DNA of 64,000 nucleotides from the NCBI RefSeq assembly GCF_000350225.1, contig NW_005179076.1, forward strand, positions 34,960 to 98,959, in the 5' to 3' direction. Positions 18,801 through 29,639 of this stretch are shown piece after piece. The position numbers and the translations under genes are program-made. Numbering within the stretch: the stretch's first letter is position 1; each line of letters begins with the position of its first letter. Under the pieces are notes generated by a model. It ran no database searches and was not told the origin of the DNA. It was given only the letters and a program-made list of their open reading frames with translations. The DNA is from Chondrus crispus (Eukaryota > Rhodophyta > Florideophyceae > Gigartinales > Gigartinaceae).

Positions 18801-21514
18801 CCGAAACGCCTCCTTCATGCTCTCAACAGAAGCACAGCAAACGAACTGCAACAACTGCAGCCAAACCCCTCTGCTCTCAAATTCCCCAACAATTTCTCTG
18901 TAGGGTCCCACTCCAATCACAGTATTCGCCTCGATAACCCCCCGAACCATATCCTCCCTCCCCTCGTCAGGCCTCTACTGTCCGCTCTCAAAAAGGCCAC
19001 ACGTTCTAAATCTGCGGAATTCATGTCTCAAACGCAGTTTGCTGTCACAGCCACTGTGTCCGCGTCGCGGAACAACTCCCTCGTACTGATGCCCACCGCA
19101 TCAGGCAAGTCTATGGCAGTCCTTCTACCAGCTTTCATGGAAAAGAATATCAAGTCCACTATCGTAGTCGTTCCCCTCAAGGCCCTTGTATCGGAGTACA
19201 TGAGGCGCGCGACAAACTTCGCCCTACTCGCGTCACATTGCGCGAATGGACAAGGATCACTGGAATTTGCCGACCTCTACATCTTCACGGCCGAACAGTT
19301 GTCGCGGCCGTCTTTCAAAGAGCTGGTTGTTCGACTTATGGATACTAACAGGCTCGCTCGAGTAGTCATTGATGAGGCTCATCTCACAGCCATGTGGCAA
19401 CATTTTCGCCCTGAATTGAAGTTTTTGCGTCGATCCCTTTCTATCATCCCAAAGTCAGTCCCTCGTGTATTCCTCAGTGCCACCGTCCCACCCTGCGAGA
19501 GAAGAATCATTCTAGAGCGCCACGGCATTAACACAGCCTTCCTTTTCTCAATGCCTTCTCAAAGAAGGAATCTCGAGTTTGTTGTTCATACCTTCAGTGA
19601 CGACTCTGACCCGGGCCTAAACACTCGCACTCCTGAAGGCTCCTTTGCCATCGCACAAGAAGTCATGAAGATGAATGCAGTAAGCTTTCTGCATCAGCAC
19701 TTCCTCGATTGCACCAACGCCCCAAAGCCGTTGCCCAAAATATATAGAATCATCGCTTTCGCACTGACCCACCAAGAAACAACTTCTCTCCACAAAGCCC
19801 TGACGGCCGCATATGCACAAGGAAGTGTTGCCCACTCCAATCAACGCATCGCAGTTGAGCCGCTCATATATCATGCCGGCCTCACTAAAGAAGCTCGCCA
19901 AAAGGCCCACAACGACTGGACAGCAAACGAAGAGCTCTACGACATCATAACAACCAAGGACCTCGGACCTTCACCTCTGTTCCGTATTATGGTTTGTACG
20001 TCCGCCTTCGGTACCGGAATAGATGTTCCAGATGTTCGAGCAGCAGTTCATCTTGGCGCCGCAAGAAGCCTCGTCGACTTTGCACAGGAGAGTGGCCGGT
20101 CTGGACGCGACGGACACCACGCATTCGTCTTCGTCCTAAACTCAACCCAGTACAATAAGAGCTTCGAAACCACCCTTCTCAAAAAAGGCAACATTGACGA
20201 AAATGATCTCGCAGTAACGAACCGAAACGAGATGATGAATTAGGTCCTCAATACCACGGATTGCCGCAAAGATGCACTTTACACAGCCATGGATGGCCAA
20301 GTCTCTGGTGTCTGTCCCTTCGCCAAGCACGCAGTCTGGTGCGATGTTTGCAGATCTATGTTCCCCTCCCAGCCAACTAATGCACCGCACACCCCTCAGA
20401 GTTCACAATTTCACACACCGGATACCTCTAGACCTTGGGATGCAAATTCGCAATCCCAGTCTCAGCAACATTCGCTTCCCACCACACCATCGCAATTGCA
20501 GTTGCCACCTTCACATCAAGATCAAAATCAAAACCATCTCGAGCCTCAACGGCAAAACCAAATCGGAGCCACCACATCCACGCAGCACAACTTCGATGAA
20601 ATGCTTCTCTTGCTTGAGCAATCCGCTCCAACCAACCCCCCTCCAGCCCCTCCAGTTCCAAGAATCCTTAGCTTCTCCCCACAACAATCAAGTGAACGCT
20701 TGCTGCCTTCAGCATCACCTTCAATGCAGCAAGCACCATTTCCAGTCCGTCCACGGTCACTTCCGACGGCGTCACCATCTTTGAAGCAAGTCTTTTCGGG
20801 CAAACGGCCCGCCTCACTTCCACCATCCGGAAGAAATTCATTCAAGAGCTTACGAACTTCTCCCAGTACGGCGCGCCAAACCCAACCTAATGTTCTCACA
20901 AACCCTTTGCGTTCCCCGTCACCTCCTCTATCGTTGCCATTTAGTCACTTCCAGGCAATTGACACCGAATCCACGGTTCATTTAGTAACTCAATTTCTCT
21001 TCCTAACCAAGACGACGTGTCTCTTATGCCACGCTTCTCCCCCCCGTTCCGGTACGGAACATCCTCAGAATGACTGTCCATTCCCGGAAAGAAGCTGCTA
21101 TGCCTGTTTCTCTACGACCCATTTCGTCCCGTCTTGCCCCGTCCCAAGAAAAGTCCCTCTCAAGTGCTATGATTGCCGCCTCTCGCACTGCCTTGGCCAA
21201 TCACTTCACCCACATTCGGCCAATACGGTCGTTGCGATCTACGTCCTATGATATCACTCGCCTGGAACCTTTGGCGAATGAAGTATTTCCAGCAACAGAT
21301 CGCTGAAAACCTGTTCCCTTCCGAAATCCTTTGCCGCTTCAACTCCGTTCTCCGTGACCGCCCGGCCCGGGTCACTGAGAAGGACTTAGCCGTCATCTTC
21401 TCGGATGCATCCATAGAGTCCGCTGACGAGAATAACGACGATATGCCTCTGACAATATGGCTCCCACTGGCTTGGGCCATACATCAAGGTCTTCTCCAAC
21501 TGGACTGCCAGTAG
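15841..21514 (+). pseudogene. Degraded C2H2 / tyrosine-recombinase-like / RecQ-like helicase gene
   Basis: This was one long gene, now in about four frame pieces. The N-terminal part (15841-17145) has a zinc-finger-like CVDC...HLRHVH and a second CPLC...H...H. Next comes a recombinase-like segment with GRATE and GHQQAVHTSSIAHKHYRR, recalling tyrosine-recombinase boxes. An SF2 helicase follows: TASGKS, VIDEAH, LSAT, and GTGIDVPDV with QESGRSGRDG, a RecQ signature. After a TAG at 20241 the same frame continues into a Cys-rich RecQ-type segment (DCRKDAL...CDVC) and zinc-knuckle-like Cys motifs. The layout matches fungal telomere-linked and mobile RecQ helicases. The frame changes once near 17020 and again in the last 300 bases. 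The expected HxxR Arg of the recombinase appears replaced (KDYGQ). It is probably inactive. Confidence 0.7.
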
Positions 21515-21885
21515 TTTTCGATATCCACATACTGCAGTATTTGGACCACATTTTCAATAAACTCTCAACGATAGAAAGCTTCAATCTTCTCGAAAACGGA
21601 ACCATTCACATGTCACAGCGATCCTCACATTTCCATGTGCCCGTGCGATCACTACCCGCCGTTTTTGTTGAATCATTCATTTATACATCTTCTACGTCGC
21701 GCCATATCAAACTGCTATGCTCACCAATTGTGCCGTTTTGCTGTTTCTCCACTACACAAACAACCCCACAAAATTTACACTTGTGCTTTCGTAACGGCCA
21801 TCTACTACAGAAGTAGCTGAAACAGAAAAGAAACATGCAAACGCACCGTTCAGGCCCCTTGCAGGACGCCTCTTGCGAGTAGCCC
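21515..21885. other. 3' flank of the helicase pseudogene
   Basis: No gene was recognised. Open frames here are short and overlap on both strands. The tandem satellite starts at the right end. Confidence 0.4.
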
Positions 21886-22500
21886 TCTCCAAAGTATCAT
21901 TCTCCCACCCTTCCAAAACGCATCGTTCTCGCGCCCCTCCAGAACGCATCATGGGCGCACCCTTCTCGAACGTATCATTCTGGCACCCCTTCAGAACACA
22001 TCGTGGGCGCACCCCTCCCGAACGTATCATTCTCGCACCCTTCCAAAACGCATCGTTCTCGCGCCCCTCCAGAACGCATCATGGGCGCACCCCTCTCGAA
22101 CGTATCATTCTGGCCCCCTTCAGAACGCATCGTGGGCGCACCCGTCCCGAACGTATCATTCTCGCACCCTTCCAAAATGCATTGTTCTCGCGCCCCTCCA
22201 GACCGCATCATGGGCACACGCCTCCCGAACGCATCAATCTCGCACCCCCTTAAAACGCGTCGTGGCCGCACCCCTCTCGAACGTATCATTCTGGCATCCC
22301 TCTAAAATGAATGATGAGCGCACCCCTATAGAACACGTCACGAGCGCACCCCTCTCCAACGTAGCATTCTGGCACCCCTTCCAACGCATCATTCTCGCAC
22401 CCCCTCAGCTCGCATCCTAGACGCACCTCTCCAGAACGCATCGTGCGCGCATCCCTCCCCAACGCATCTCTGACACACCCGTCCAAAATGCGTCGTTGAG
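21886..22500. repeat. 26-bp satellite with a 130-bp higher-order unit
   Basis: About two dozen 26-bp monomers follow each other, each near CGNATCRT followed by a C-rich half ending GAA. Five variants recur in a fixed order (starting CGTATCATTCTCG, CGCATCGTTCTCG, CGCATCATGGGCG, CGTATCATTCTGG, CACATCGTGGGCG), so the true period is 130 bp. The array decays towards its right end. The GC-rich monomers produce false frames on both strands. Confidence 0.85.
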
Positions 22501-22918
22501 GCAACGATCATCGAAACCTGCATACGGCGCTTTTCAATTTCGCGCAGTAAATAACTTGGAAAGCTTTGATGTTCAGGACATAAATTACGCCGCCTTATTG
22601 TGCAATTCGTATATGCGCATTGGGACACTGTTAGTGCAGTATAAGGCCCTGCCACTAAATCTGCCTGCTGTAATTGCTCCCCCCAGCACGACATGTTTTG
22701 GGCATCTGACAATCTTGGCAGACGAGGGACATGGTACGTGATAAAATATGAAGTTAATAATATTGCTCATGCGCCTCTAATCGCACACGGCTAAAACTAG
22801 ATTTTGCGCACTGACATTTTATTGGCTGTGCGCCGCTGTCGGTAAACGGTTAGTCAGAAATTGCCAACAGCAATGTTGCAAATACAGGGCGTATGATGGT
22901 GCCGCCGTGTAAATCGGC
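22501..22918. other. Spacer between satellite and transposase fossil
   Basis: No gene was recognised. The sequence is likely part of the flank or terminal region of the pogo-like element, but no terminal inverted repeat was identified. Confidence 0.35.
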
Positions 22919-24529
22919 CTAAAACGTATCGTCCCACCAGAAAACTGTCGCCGTTAAAACCGCCCGGCACGATACGTTTTGGGCCATATACCGTAGGCAG
23001 TACCAAAATCGCACATACGTCGAATCAGGCCTGGACGATACGTTTTTTGTCATTACGTATCGATCTTGACATGTGCCCAAAACGTATCGTCCCGCGGGAA
23101 CTGGCGCCGGAACTAAACATAGGCCAAATCTATCGGACCGAGAAGAGTGTCCGCAGAACGTATCAAATGGCGTGCCACTGCCTCTTTCTTTATTCTGCAC
23201 AGCAAATACAAACCTGTAGTCCACAGGCCATAATCCAGCAGTGACGATAGATTTCTCGATTACTGGTTTGGTTATGGCTTTGTGTTTCGCTGCTGCTAGT
23301 TTTAGTTTGAAGGCAACATTGGCAAACCCAATATGGAAATTCGACATCAATTCATCGCGTGCAGCTCGAATGGATTGCGTAAATACACTGTTGACTGCCT
23401 GGTCACAGGGCTGCAACAAATGACTAGTATTTGCAGGAAGGCGAACGATTTCGACGTTGTTTTCTGCACCATACTGCAGCCATTCTAGACTGTTACGGGA
23501 CACATGCCCGTACAAGATAAGCACAACTTTTTTTCTGGGCAAACATGCTTGCGAATGAACTTTGTCACGTGCTCCAGTGCATCTTTGATGATTTCAACAT
23601 CAATTGAGCCATTTCGAGTCACAGATATTCGATTGGAGGGCGGGCACCAATCCGTTTTCGAGAGCCAGTTCAATGACCCATCCAGACATGGGAAGTCATT
23701 TTCCTGGAAAGTCTCTAACCACCTTGACATTAAATTTTTCCCAGAGGCAATTAAAAATAGAGGAGCAAGGAGGCCTGATGCGGAAGCAGCTATGCCGGCA
23801 GTCACATGCTTTCCGTGATATTTGACTTCTAGTCTTCTTTTGCCATGGTGTGAGGTAGCCGATGTGAAAGTGCGAATCCGTTTCCCGTACCCTGCCAGCA
23901 CACTAGTTTCATTCCAGTTCCACCGCCTATTTGGGTCTTCAAAAATGCCCGGGTGCTTTTTTGTATTTTCAAGAGATCATCTTTCAATGTCGTAACATGG
24001 GCGAAGTTTTCTGCTCCTAGACGAGCGGCGGTAACATTATCGGAGTTTCGATACGTTAAAGACCGATTTCGGGCACGAAAGGAGCGGATAGCGGCGGGGG
24101 AGGGAACATTATTGCGAAATCTGCGACGGCCGTCGTTGGATATTTTCGCTTGCATGCTTTGCATTGTACGAATATCAATTGCAAATCCTTTTTAATGCGC
24201 CTGTGGCACAATAGTTTTTCCTCGGCGTCTTCGAGAACTTTTTTTTGCCCTGTAAAGTGATGAAGGGGGTCAAGCAACTTTGAAAGTGCTTCCTTTTGAC
24301 CCCCCTCATAGGCGCTTTTTATGCGCAGAACTGTAGAGCGGCTCACATTCGATATTATGGACGTCTCCCTGATGCTGTTTAGCGCTTGGAGTAGTTCAAG
24401 GGCTTTCTCTCGCTTTCTGTTCTCATCTTTTTTTCGCTGTGTCTTCTTTTTGAAAGCGACGGCTTGAGACCGCATTGAGAGGGGCATTTTCCACGCACCT
24501 TTGCGTTTGGAGAGATATATGGAACGCAC
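22919..24529 (-). pseudogene. Pogo/CENP-B-type (DDE superfamily) DNA transposase fossil
   Basis: Pieces in several frames on one strand add up to a Tc1/mariner-superfamily transposase of pogo type. The N-terminal piece (24529-24056) is a helix-turn-helix-like basic region. The middle has ATSHHGKRRLEVKYHGKHVT. The C-terminal piece has LILYGHVSRNSLEW and LPANTSHLLQPCDQAVN, the hallmark of DDE_1 endonucleases. The usual LxLDGHxSH reads LILYGH here, so the second catalytic Asp is replaced by Tyr. At least three frame changes separate the pieces. This is an old, dead copy. Confidence 0.7.
22921..23097. repeat. Cluster of inverted AAAACGTATCGTCC motifs
   Basis: The word AAAACGTATCGTCC or its complement occurs near 22921 (direct), 22967 (inverted), 23034 (inverted) and 23083 (direct), with GTATCG also at 23057. 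The copies could fold into alternative hairpins. They overlap the 3' end of the transposase fossil and may be its subterminal sites. Confidence 0.6.
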
Positions 24530-25422
24530 GCAGTGGGTATATGATGTCTGGAAAGTTTTGGCGCAATCAGAACACTCCTTTACTGGTTATGACTAAAAGT
24601 GTGAACGTGTTGCAAAGAAAAAAGGTGTCCCAAATTAAGTCCTGTCCCAAATTGAGCCCCTGAGAACGGTACCCTTCAATGGTCGACTTCATTGAGAGAG
24701 TATTGGTACCTTTGGAAGGGTATTAGCTGTGCGCAATGAAGCGAAACGGAGATTCGTGTCGGATATACGGTCCGATGGGGTGGTTCTGCAGTAGACCCGT
24801 AACGACTGTGGGGGCTTGGGTCTTGACTCGGGCAGCAAGCTCGCGCGGAGCTTGCGCTGCTCTCGGGAGCGCGAGTCGGCCGAGGCCTAACAGCAGACCT
24901 CACGCGGGTGAGGGCTGGAAATTGTTGCAGTATGCCAACAAGGTGGTGTTTATTTCGTCCTAGCTTTTTCTCCTTCACGCTGTAGCTCGCAGTTCGCTCT
25001 TAAGATATTTGCCGTCGTTCACGCTTGCTCAATTGACTGTCGGTTGTCAATTGAGGAAGGCAGACAGCACCAAACCCTCGACCTTCTGTCATTCCCTTAT
25101 CCTCTACTGTCCTCTCATCCTTTGGTGCAGGTGAATTGAGAATCAGATCAATACACACGGAACCTCGCCATTGGATCGGGCATCTCATAAAGGTCTACGA
25201 CAATACGGTTCGACAATTCGGGCTTGTGGGCGCGGGGGCCGAAGCGAAGGGCAGCGGGCGGCTAGGGATGTTGGGTAGTGTCATGAGCAGCTGCGCGGAA
25301 TGGAACAGGAGCGATAGAACATCGTGGTTGTGCGGTAAGTGTACGGGCGGGGCGCGAGGCGGAGCGCGAGGCGTTGTGCAGCGGAAATTGACGGGGCCTT
25401 CGCGATCAAAAAACAACGGTTA
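24530..25422. other. Intergenic, no gene recognised
   Basis: This includes repeated CCCAAATT words near 24630-24655 and a hairpin at about 24834 (GCAAGCTC, loop GCGCG, GAGCTTGC). GC content rises to the right. It may contain the decayed 5' part of the WD40 gene that follows. Confidence 0.4.
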
Positions 25423-25955
25423 GCGTTGGGATGAGTCGAGACGGAAGACGTGTGGTGTCTGGACTCTTGCATAAGAGCATGCGAGTGTGGGAATTGGGGA
25501 CTGGAGCACATTTCGGGGACTGGACCCACGTATTACTTGAGTAGCATTGCGATGAATGCGGACAGAACACTTGTGGTATGTGGAAACGATTCCTGCGTGC
25601 TGGTGTGTGCCCCGGAGACTAACGCTCAGGTCGGAGACGCACCATTTGGGCACATGGAAGAAATGGTCAAAGTCGACACGCTACGGGGGGTGGAGACCGT
25701 TGCGATGAATGCTGCGGAAGACGTGTGTGCTATCTGGATCGGGGGACGAGAGCGTGCGAGTGTGGGACGCGGAGACAAGAGCACAACTCTGGGACGCATT
25801 ATCTGGACACAAGGTAAGGGTGCATCGCGTCGGGTTGCGTGTAGACGGAAGAAGTGTGGTATATGGATCGTGGGACAAAAACGTGCGGGTGCGGGACGTA
25901 AAGACGGGAGCACAACTTGGGGACACGTGAACTGGACATACGGGACAAGTCGATA
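25423..25955 (+). pseudogene. WD40-repeat protein remnant
   Basis: Several blades of a WD40 propeller can be read in different frames: SRDGRRVVSG followed by MRVWE near 25430; NADRTLVVCG near 25555; then GSGDESVRVWDAETRAQLWDAL near 25735 and GSWDKNVRVRDVKTGAQLGD near 25870. Such near-identical consecutive blades (AETRAQL / VKTGAQL) are typical of recently amplified WD40 arrays in NLR-like or repeat-rich proteins. Stops and frame changes separate them. The N-terminal domain of the parent is not visible. Confidence 0.7.
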
Positions 25956-26285
25956 GCTCGGGGGTGAGAGCGTACCAGTGTGGGACGTGGAGAGAAGGAT
26001 CACACTCCATACCGGGAGGGAAGAAGCTTTTTCATTCTCTATTTTAATTGAACTGGTACACAATCTTGGCTCTTCGCACGTAGCGCGCACTGAGCCTAAT
26101 TGACCTCATACTAAGATTTTCCCTCAATTGAATGCGATGACATGAAGCAAACGAATCCTAAATCTAATTCTACCAAACATTGCAGGTACGCGATTTGATC
26201 CGGGTGCTGAACAGATTGCAATGAGCCTGACTGGCATTCTCATATTGCACATCCACCATTCCGAATGATCATTAGAGCATCTCCA
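25956..26285. other. Intergenic, end of WD40 remnant
   Basis: One further diverged blade (DSSGVRAYQCGTW-like) may be present to about 26010. At 26272 TTAGAGCATCTCCAC resembles the left end of a Tourist/Harbinger-like MITE. No matching right end was found nearby. Confidence 0.35.
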
Positions 26286-26471
26286 CTACCCTCCGGTACA
26301 GCATCTGAAGGAATCTCGTCCAGGGCAATAGCCACGAACGGAACATCCAGTACAAGTCCAATAGTATCGACATGTTCCCTGTCCGTCTAAGGAACTTATA
26401 CCATGGACGCTAACAGGCAAGACTGTGAGAAGAAAAGTCACCGCGACGATTAAGAAAGTGGTCAGCCTCAT
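26286..26471 (-). CDS. Small secreted peptide with six cysteines
   Basis: A 61-residue product starts with a clear signal peptide (MRLTTFLIVAVTFLLTVLP, cleaved near VHG). The mature part, about 37 residues, has the pattern C-x5-C-x2-C-x5-C-x7-CC with GYCPG before the last pair. This spacing resembles the small Cys-rich module (GxC...C...G.CPG....CC) that accompanies fungal and other cell-wall amidases and lysozymes, here without any enzyme. It is probably an extracellular disulfide-bonded peptide. Role unknown: defence, effector and wall binding are all possible. A TATA-like box lies about 100 bases upstream. Confidence 0.65.
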   Translation of the reverse strand: MRLTTFLIVAVTFLLTVLPVSVHGISSLDGQGTCRYYWTCTGCSVRGYCPGRDSFRCCTGG

Positions 26472-26572
26472 GGCAACGGAGATGTGCTTGGCAGATATGT
26501 GTGCGATTCGTTTCCTTGTTGAGAGTCAATCTGATGCAAAGTGGGCGCCGGTGTCGGATCGTGCCAGGGCCC

Positions 26573-26580
26573 CTTAAATA
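26573..26580 (-). promoter_or_regulatory. TATA-like box of the six-Cys peptide gene
   Basis: TATTTAAG on the minus strand lies 102 bases before the ATG at 26471. That leaves a leader of about 70 bases. Confidence 0.45.
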
Positions 26581-28742
26581 GCCTTGAAACAAACGATGAA
26601 ATTCTTAGCTCTCGGGAAAAGTAATGGAATACTCTATGGTACTATATCATACACTTCGTGGAAGAATTGTGAACGGGTCCACCAGAACGGCGGAGGGGAT
26701 GATTACTGGAACACAATATTCTGCCCGAAGCAGAATTTCTCAGCACATGTGCAAAAGAAGGGATCTAGCAGGCTGCAGCAAGGTTGAGTAGTAATAGAGA
26801 GAGTCGAAAAAGACTATTCAAGGGTTTGAAGGACCTTCTTAGACAAATGCTTGTAGCCAGGATATGCGTTGTTGCTGGAATCAGACAGGATACAAAAAGA
26901 TGACACAGCATAATGTTGTACGCGTTTAGAGAGCGGAGGTGGGGACGGGCGCGGGGGGAAGCATTCTCGGTAGCTGTGAAATGTAGACTTCTGTCATATC
27001 TGAAAGGCCTGGGGGGGCACTGAGTATTGTGGTCTGGGCCCTCGCTCTCGTGATGGCAGCCTTGTGCGAGCGGGAGGCCCTGCTCCTACTAAGAGCAGGG
27101 CTTCCTGCTCGTACATGCCTAGTAGGACAGGAACAGTGAAAATACACACACACACACACACACACTAAGCAGTGAGAATAAATCTCGAACTCAAGTGGCA
27201 CAAATTCCATTGTTAGGTTCACCAGTCGCGCGATACAATACAGTATGTGGCTTACTCTCCGCATACCCAGGTGACCGGGTCCGCCTGTGCTACATACCAA
27301 GCACTCTCATCTAGGACGATACACAGGTTTGAGCAAATACTCTCCTTGGTCGTTGTTCGTCTACTTTTCCGGAATCTACATACGGGAACGGAGACCAGTT
27401 GAGTTTTAATACTACTGCTAGTCATACTGCTTAAACGGAAACAAAATCGTGATATTTGTGCTGAAATCCGAATTCTAACAGTAACTTAAGCTACTGGAGC
27501 AGACCTACTGACAGCGATGACGTCCCTGCGACAGCCATAAAGGGGACACTATGAGAAAACAAGGAGATATTTATCTTGAGATATTTATCTCCAACTTTGA
27601 TGAATCGCGTCGAATAGAAGATCGGATTAGTTCTGCATACACATATCTGCGTTAACATGGCAAAGGCGTTAACATGGCGAAGAGCATATGAGAATCTCGA
27701 AAAGCAAGTGCACTTATACATACCTAGCGATGCAGTTCAACAGAACGAGATAAAATTCCAGCACCTTTCCTGTAAAAACGAGTGCATACAGATCTCAAGG
27801 GAACATGACAAAAGTACAGCGCAGTATGGTGCTATGCACTGCAGAAAACGTTTACAGTATTACCTGCGAAGTTCTATCCATAAGAGATCCCCTGGACTCC
27901 TGGTCACAAGAGCTACTGTACTGTTCATGACAACAACTGACGGTACAAGTATTGATACTTTGTACAATCCTATCCAAGGGTTTTATTTTCATTTCCGATC
28001 TGTCTCGCAAGACAGATCGGTAGACGTTGGATTTCAGCACGGTTTCGTGTCCCCTCAAGAAGTAAGATCAGCACTGGACACGTAGATGCATGACTGGCAA
28101 GTAGTTTAGGTTCTCATTGCTTTAACACAAGAGAGAAAGGGAATCCCTAGAAGACGTCTGATCTACCGCGTCACACCTTGCCCCAGTTGGAATTGCTCGT
28201 TCGCACAGGTGAAGTTGGTCACCTCGAAATGCGCTAAATGACCCATACGACATCTCGCAGTACCAACGAACAAGAAGACCATGATGTGGGGTTCCTATCT
28301 TTGGAACTTGGTTTTGTGGCTATGGTTGTGCCAACAGAAACATGGATGTACTGATAAACGCAACACAGCATAATGTCCACAAAAATGCACAGAACACGTC
28401 ATGCTACTTTGATCAAATATCAACTACAGGGGGTCCCACAATATAGTGCCATACCGGCATAAACCTGTATATATGGCACTATTGCAAGGTTGCCATTATA
28501 CAAAGAGAACCAAAGTACGACCTTTTACTCAGGAAGCACACAAAACCATCTTTAAAAAGGACATTATGATAACCCGTGCCATGGCGTTTCGCATAGCACT
28601 AAATCGAGGGCGGCACTACTCAAGCTAGCACTATTGCGCCACCCCTCCTGTACGGTCAGACCGTCACATCAAAAACGGAGTTCGCGCACACTCACTCAGC
28701 AGTTGGCAGATAACTAAACCCCTATATCCCCCTAATCCCTAA
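26581..28742. other. Long intergenic stretch with microsatellite and hairpins
   Basis: This contains an (AC)n tract at 27143-27165, a hairpin CCCTGCTC/GAGCAGGG at about 27076, an 11-bp inverted repeat CCGATCTGTCT/AGACAGATCGG near 27996-28021 and another (ATAGTGCCATA / TATGGCACTAT) near 28443-28483. A 142-codon plus-strand frame at 27657-28085 has no recognisable domain and an irregular composition. I do not call it a gene. Confidence 0.5.
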
Positions 28743-29136
28743 GAGCACCCCTATCGGTTTGGCTAAATTTGGTGGCTAAATGTGTAAAATTTTGCGTTTG
28801 CATACAGCATTTCTGTGTGCAACATTATCGGTTTAGGAGTAAATTTGAAATTGAAGTGCCCTGATAGGGCATGGTGAACGAGGGGTGCGGGGCATCGAGT
28901 ACGAGAGGTACTGTATTGACACTGTTCTATGGTCTTTTGGCCAAGTGGCGCCATGTAATTCGCGTCTCTATATGGTCAAATGAGTAAATTTGTCGCCATC
29001 CAGCTTCCAATATAGAGATAGATATAGCCAAAAAGGCCAAATTTTTGGAGATAACCAGTCCCATAGGGATGAAAGAGGCTATATGTATCTCTATATGCCA
29101 AATATTTACATATACACAGCACCGATAGGGGTGCTC
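28743..29136. mobile_element. PIF/Harbinger-type MITE, 394 bp
   Basis: The element starts GAGCACCCCTATCGGT and ends with the exact reverse complement ACCGATAGGGGTGCTC, a perfect 16-bp terminal inverted repeat. It is flanked by TAA on both sides (28740-28742 and 29137-29139), the 3-bp target duplication of PIF/Harbinger elements. It is AT-rich inside and has no coding frame, so it is non-autonomous. The perfect ends suggest recent insertion. Confidence 0.85.
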
Positions 29137-29238
29137 TAATAACCCTCAATAGAGAGTTTACGAAGCAGCAATTCTACGACCAGCAATAGCCAATCGCAGC
29201 AATAGAAATTTTGGACCCTGTCTGATTTGGACGACACC

Positions 29239-29251
29239 GGTGGAGACGCTC
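29239..29251. repeat. Isolated MITE-type terminal repeat
   Basis: GGTGGAGACGCTC with the flank ACGACACC matches, in the same orientation, the left arm of the 14889-14917 palindrome. Read in reverse, its interior (GTGTCGTCCAAATC) matches the sequence beside the right arm. It is a second copy of that family's end. Confidence 0.55.
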
Positions 29252-29372
29252 TGATAAGTGCATTGTTGAATATCGTTACTCTATGCTGCCCCTCTTCTGT
29301 CCTAGTCGGGACACCTCCCGTTTCGCCCAGTAGTTCTCTCTTACATGCATCATTCGGATTTTTGTAGTCCTG

Positions 29373-29639
29373 TGTTGGTTGTGAAATGCGGAAGGCGGTT
29401 CTGGGGAGCGTGCCGTTCCGTTGTGAGGGTCCGCCCAGTGTCGTCCCCCCTTTCCCGCAGCGCCCGTCACCCTCTCTCTTTGATTTCTACGAAATTCCTT
29501 CCAGAAGCGTCCACGCGTCCGGCCCGGATTCCGCCGGGCCGTACGCGTGCGCTTCTCTAAAGTTCAAATAAAATCTCGGACTACAGAATAAAATCTCCCT
29601 CTACAGTAAAATGCAATTTTTCCCTGAAAATATCTCACA
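29373..29639 (-). repeat. 3' LTR of the Ty3/gypsy-type element
   Basis: 267 bp, 98% like its partner at 36395-36662. On the element's strand it starts TGTGAG and ends CCAACA. Confidence 0.92.

Noticed and set aside
15841-21514. Starship-type 'captain' recombinase
   Set aside because: Starship captains are DUF3435 proteins without a fused RecQ helicase, and no cargo boundary or target motif was found.
21886-22500. CRISPR-like array
   Set aside because: The units are contiguous 26-bp monomers with no unique spacers, and the genome is eukaryotic.
27657-28085. 142-codon open frame as a gene
   Set aside because: No domain, irregular composition, and the frame runs through an 11-bp inverted repeat. 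No promoter or splice signals support it.
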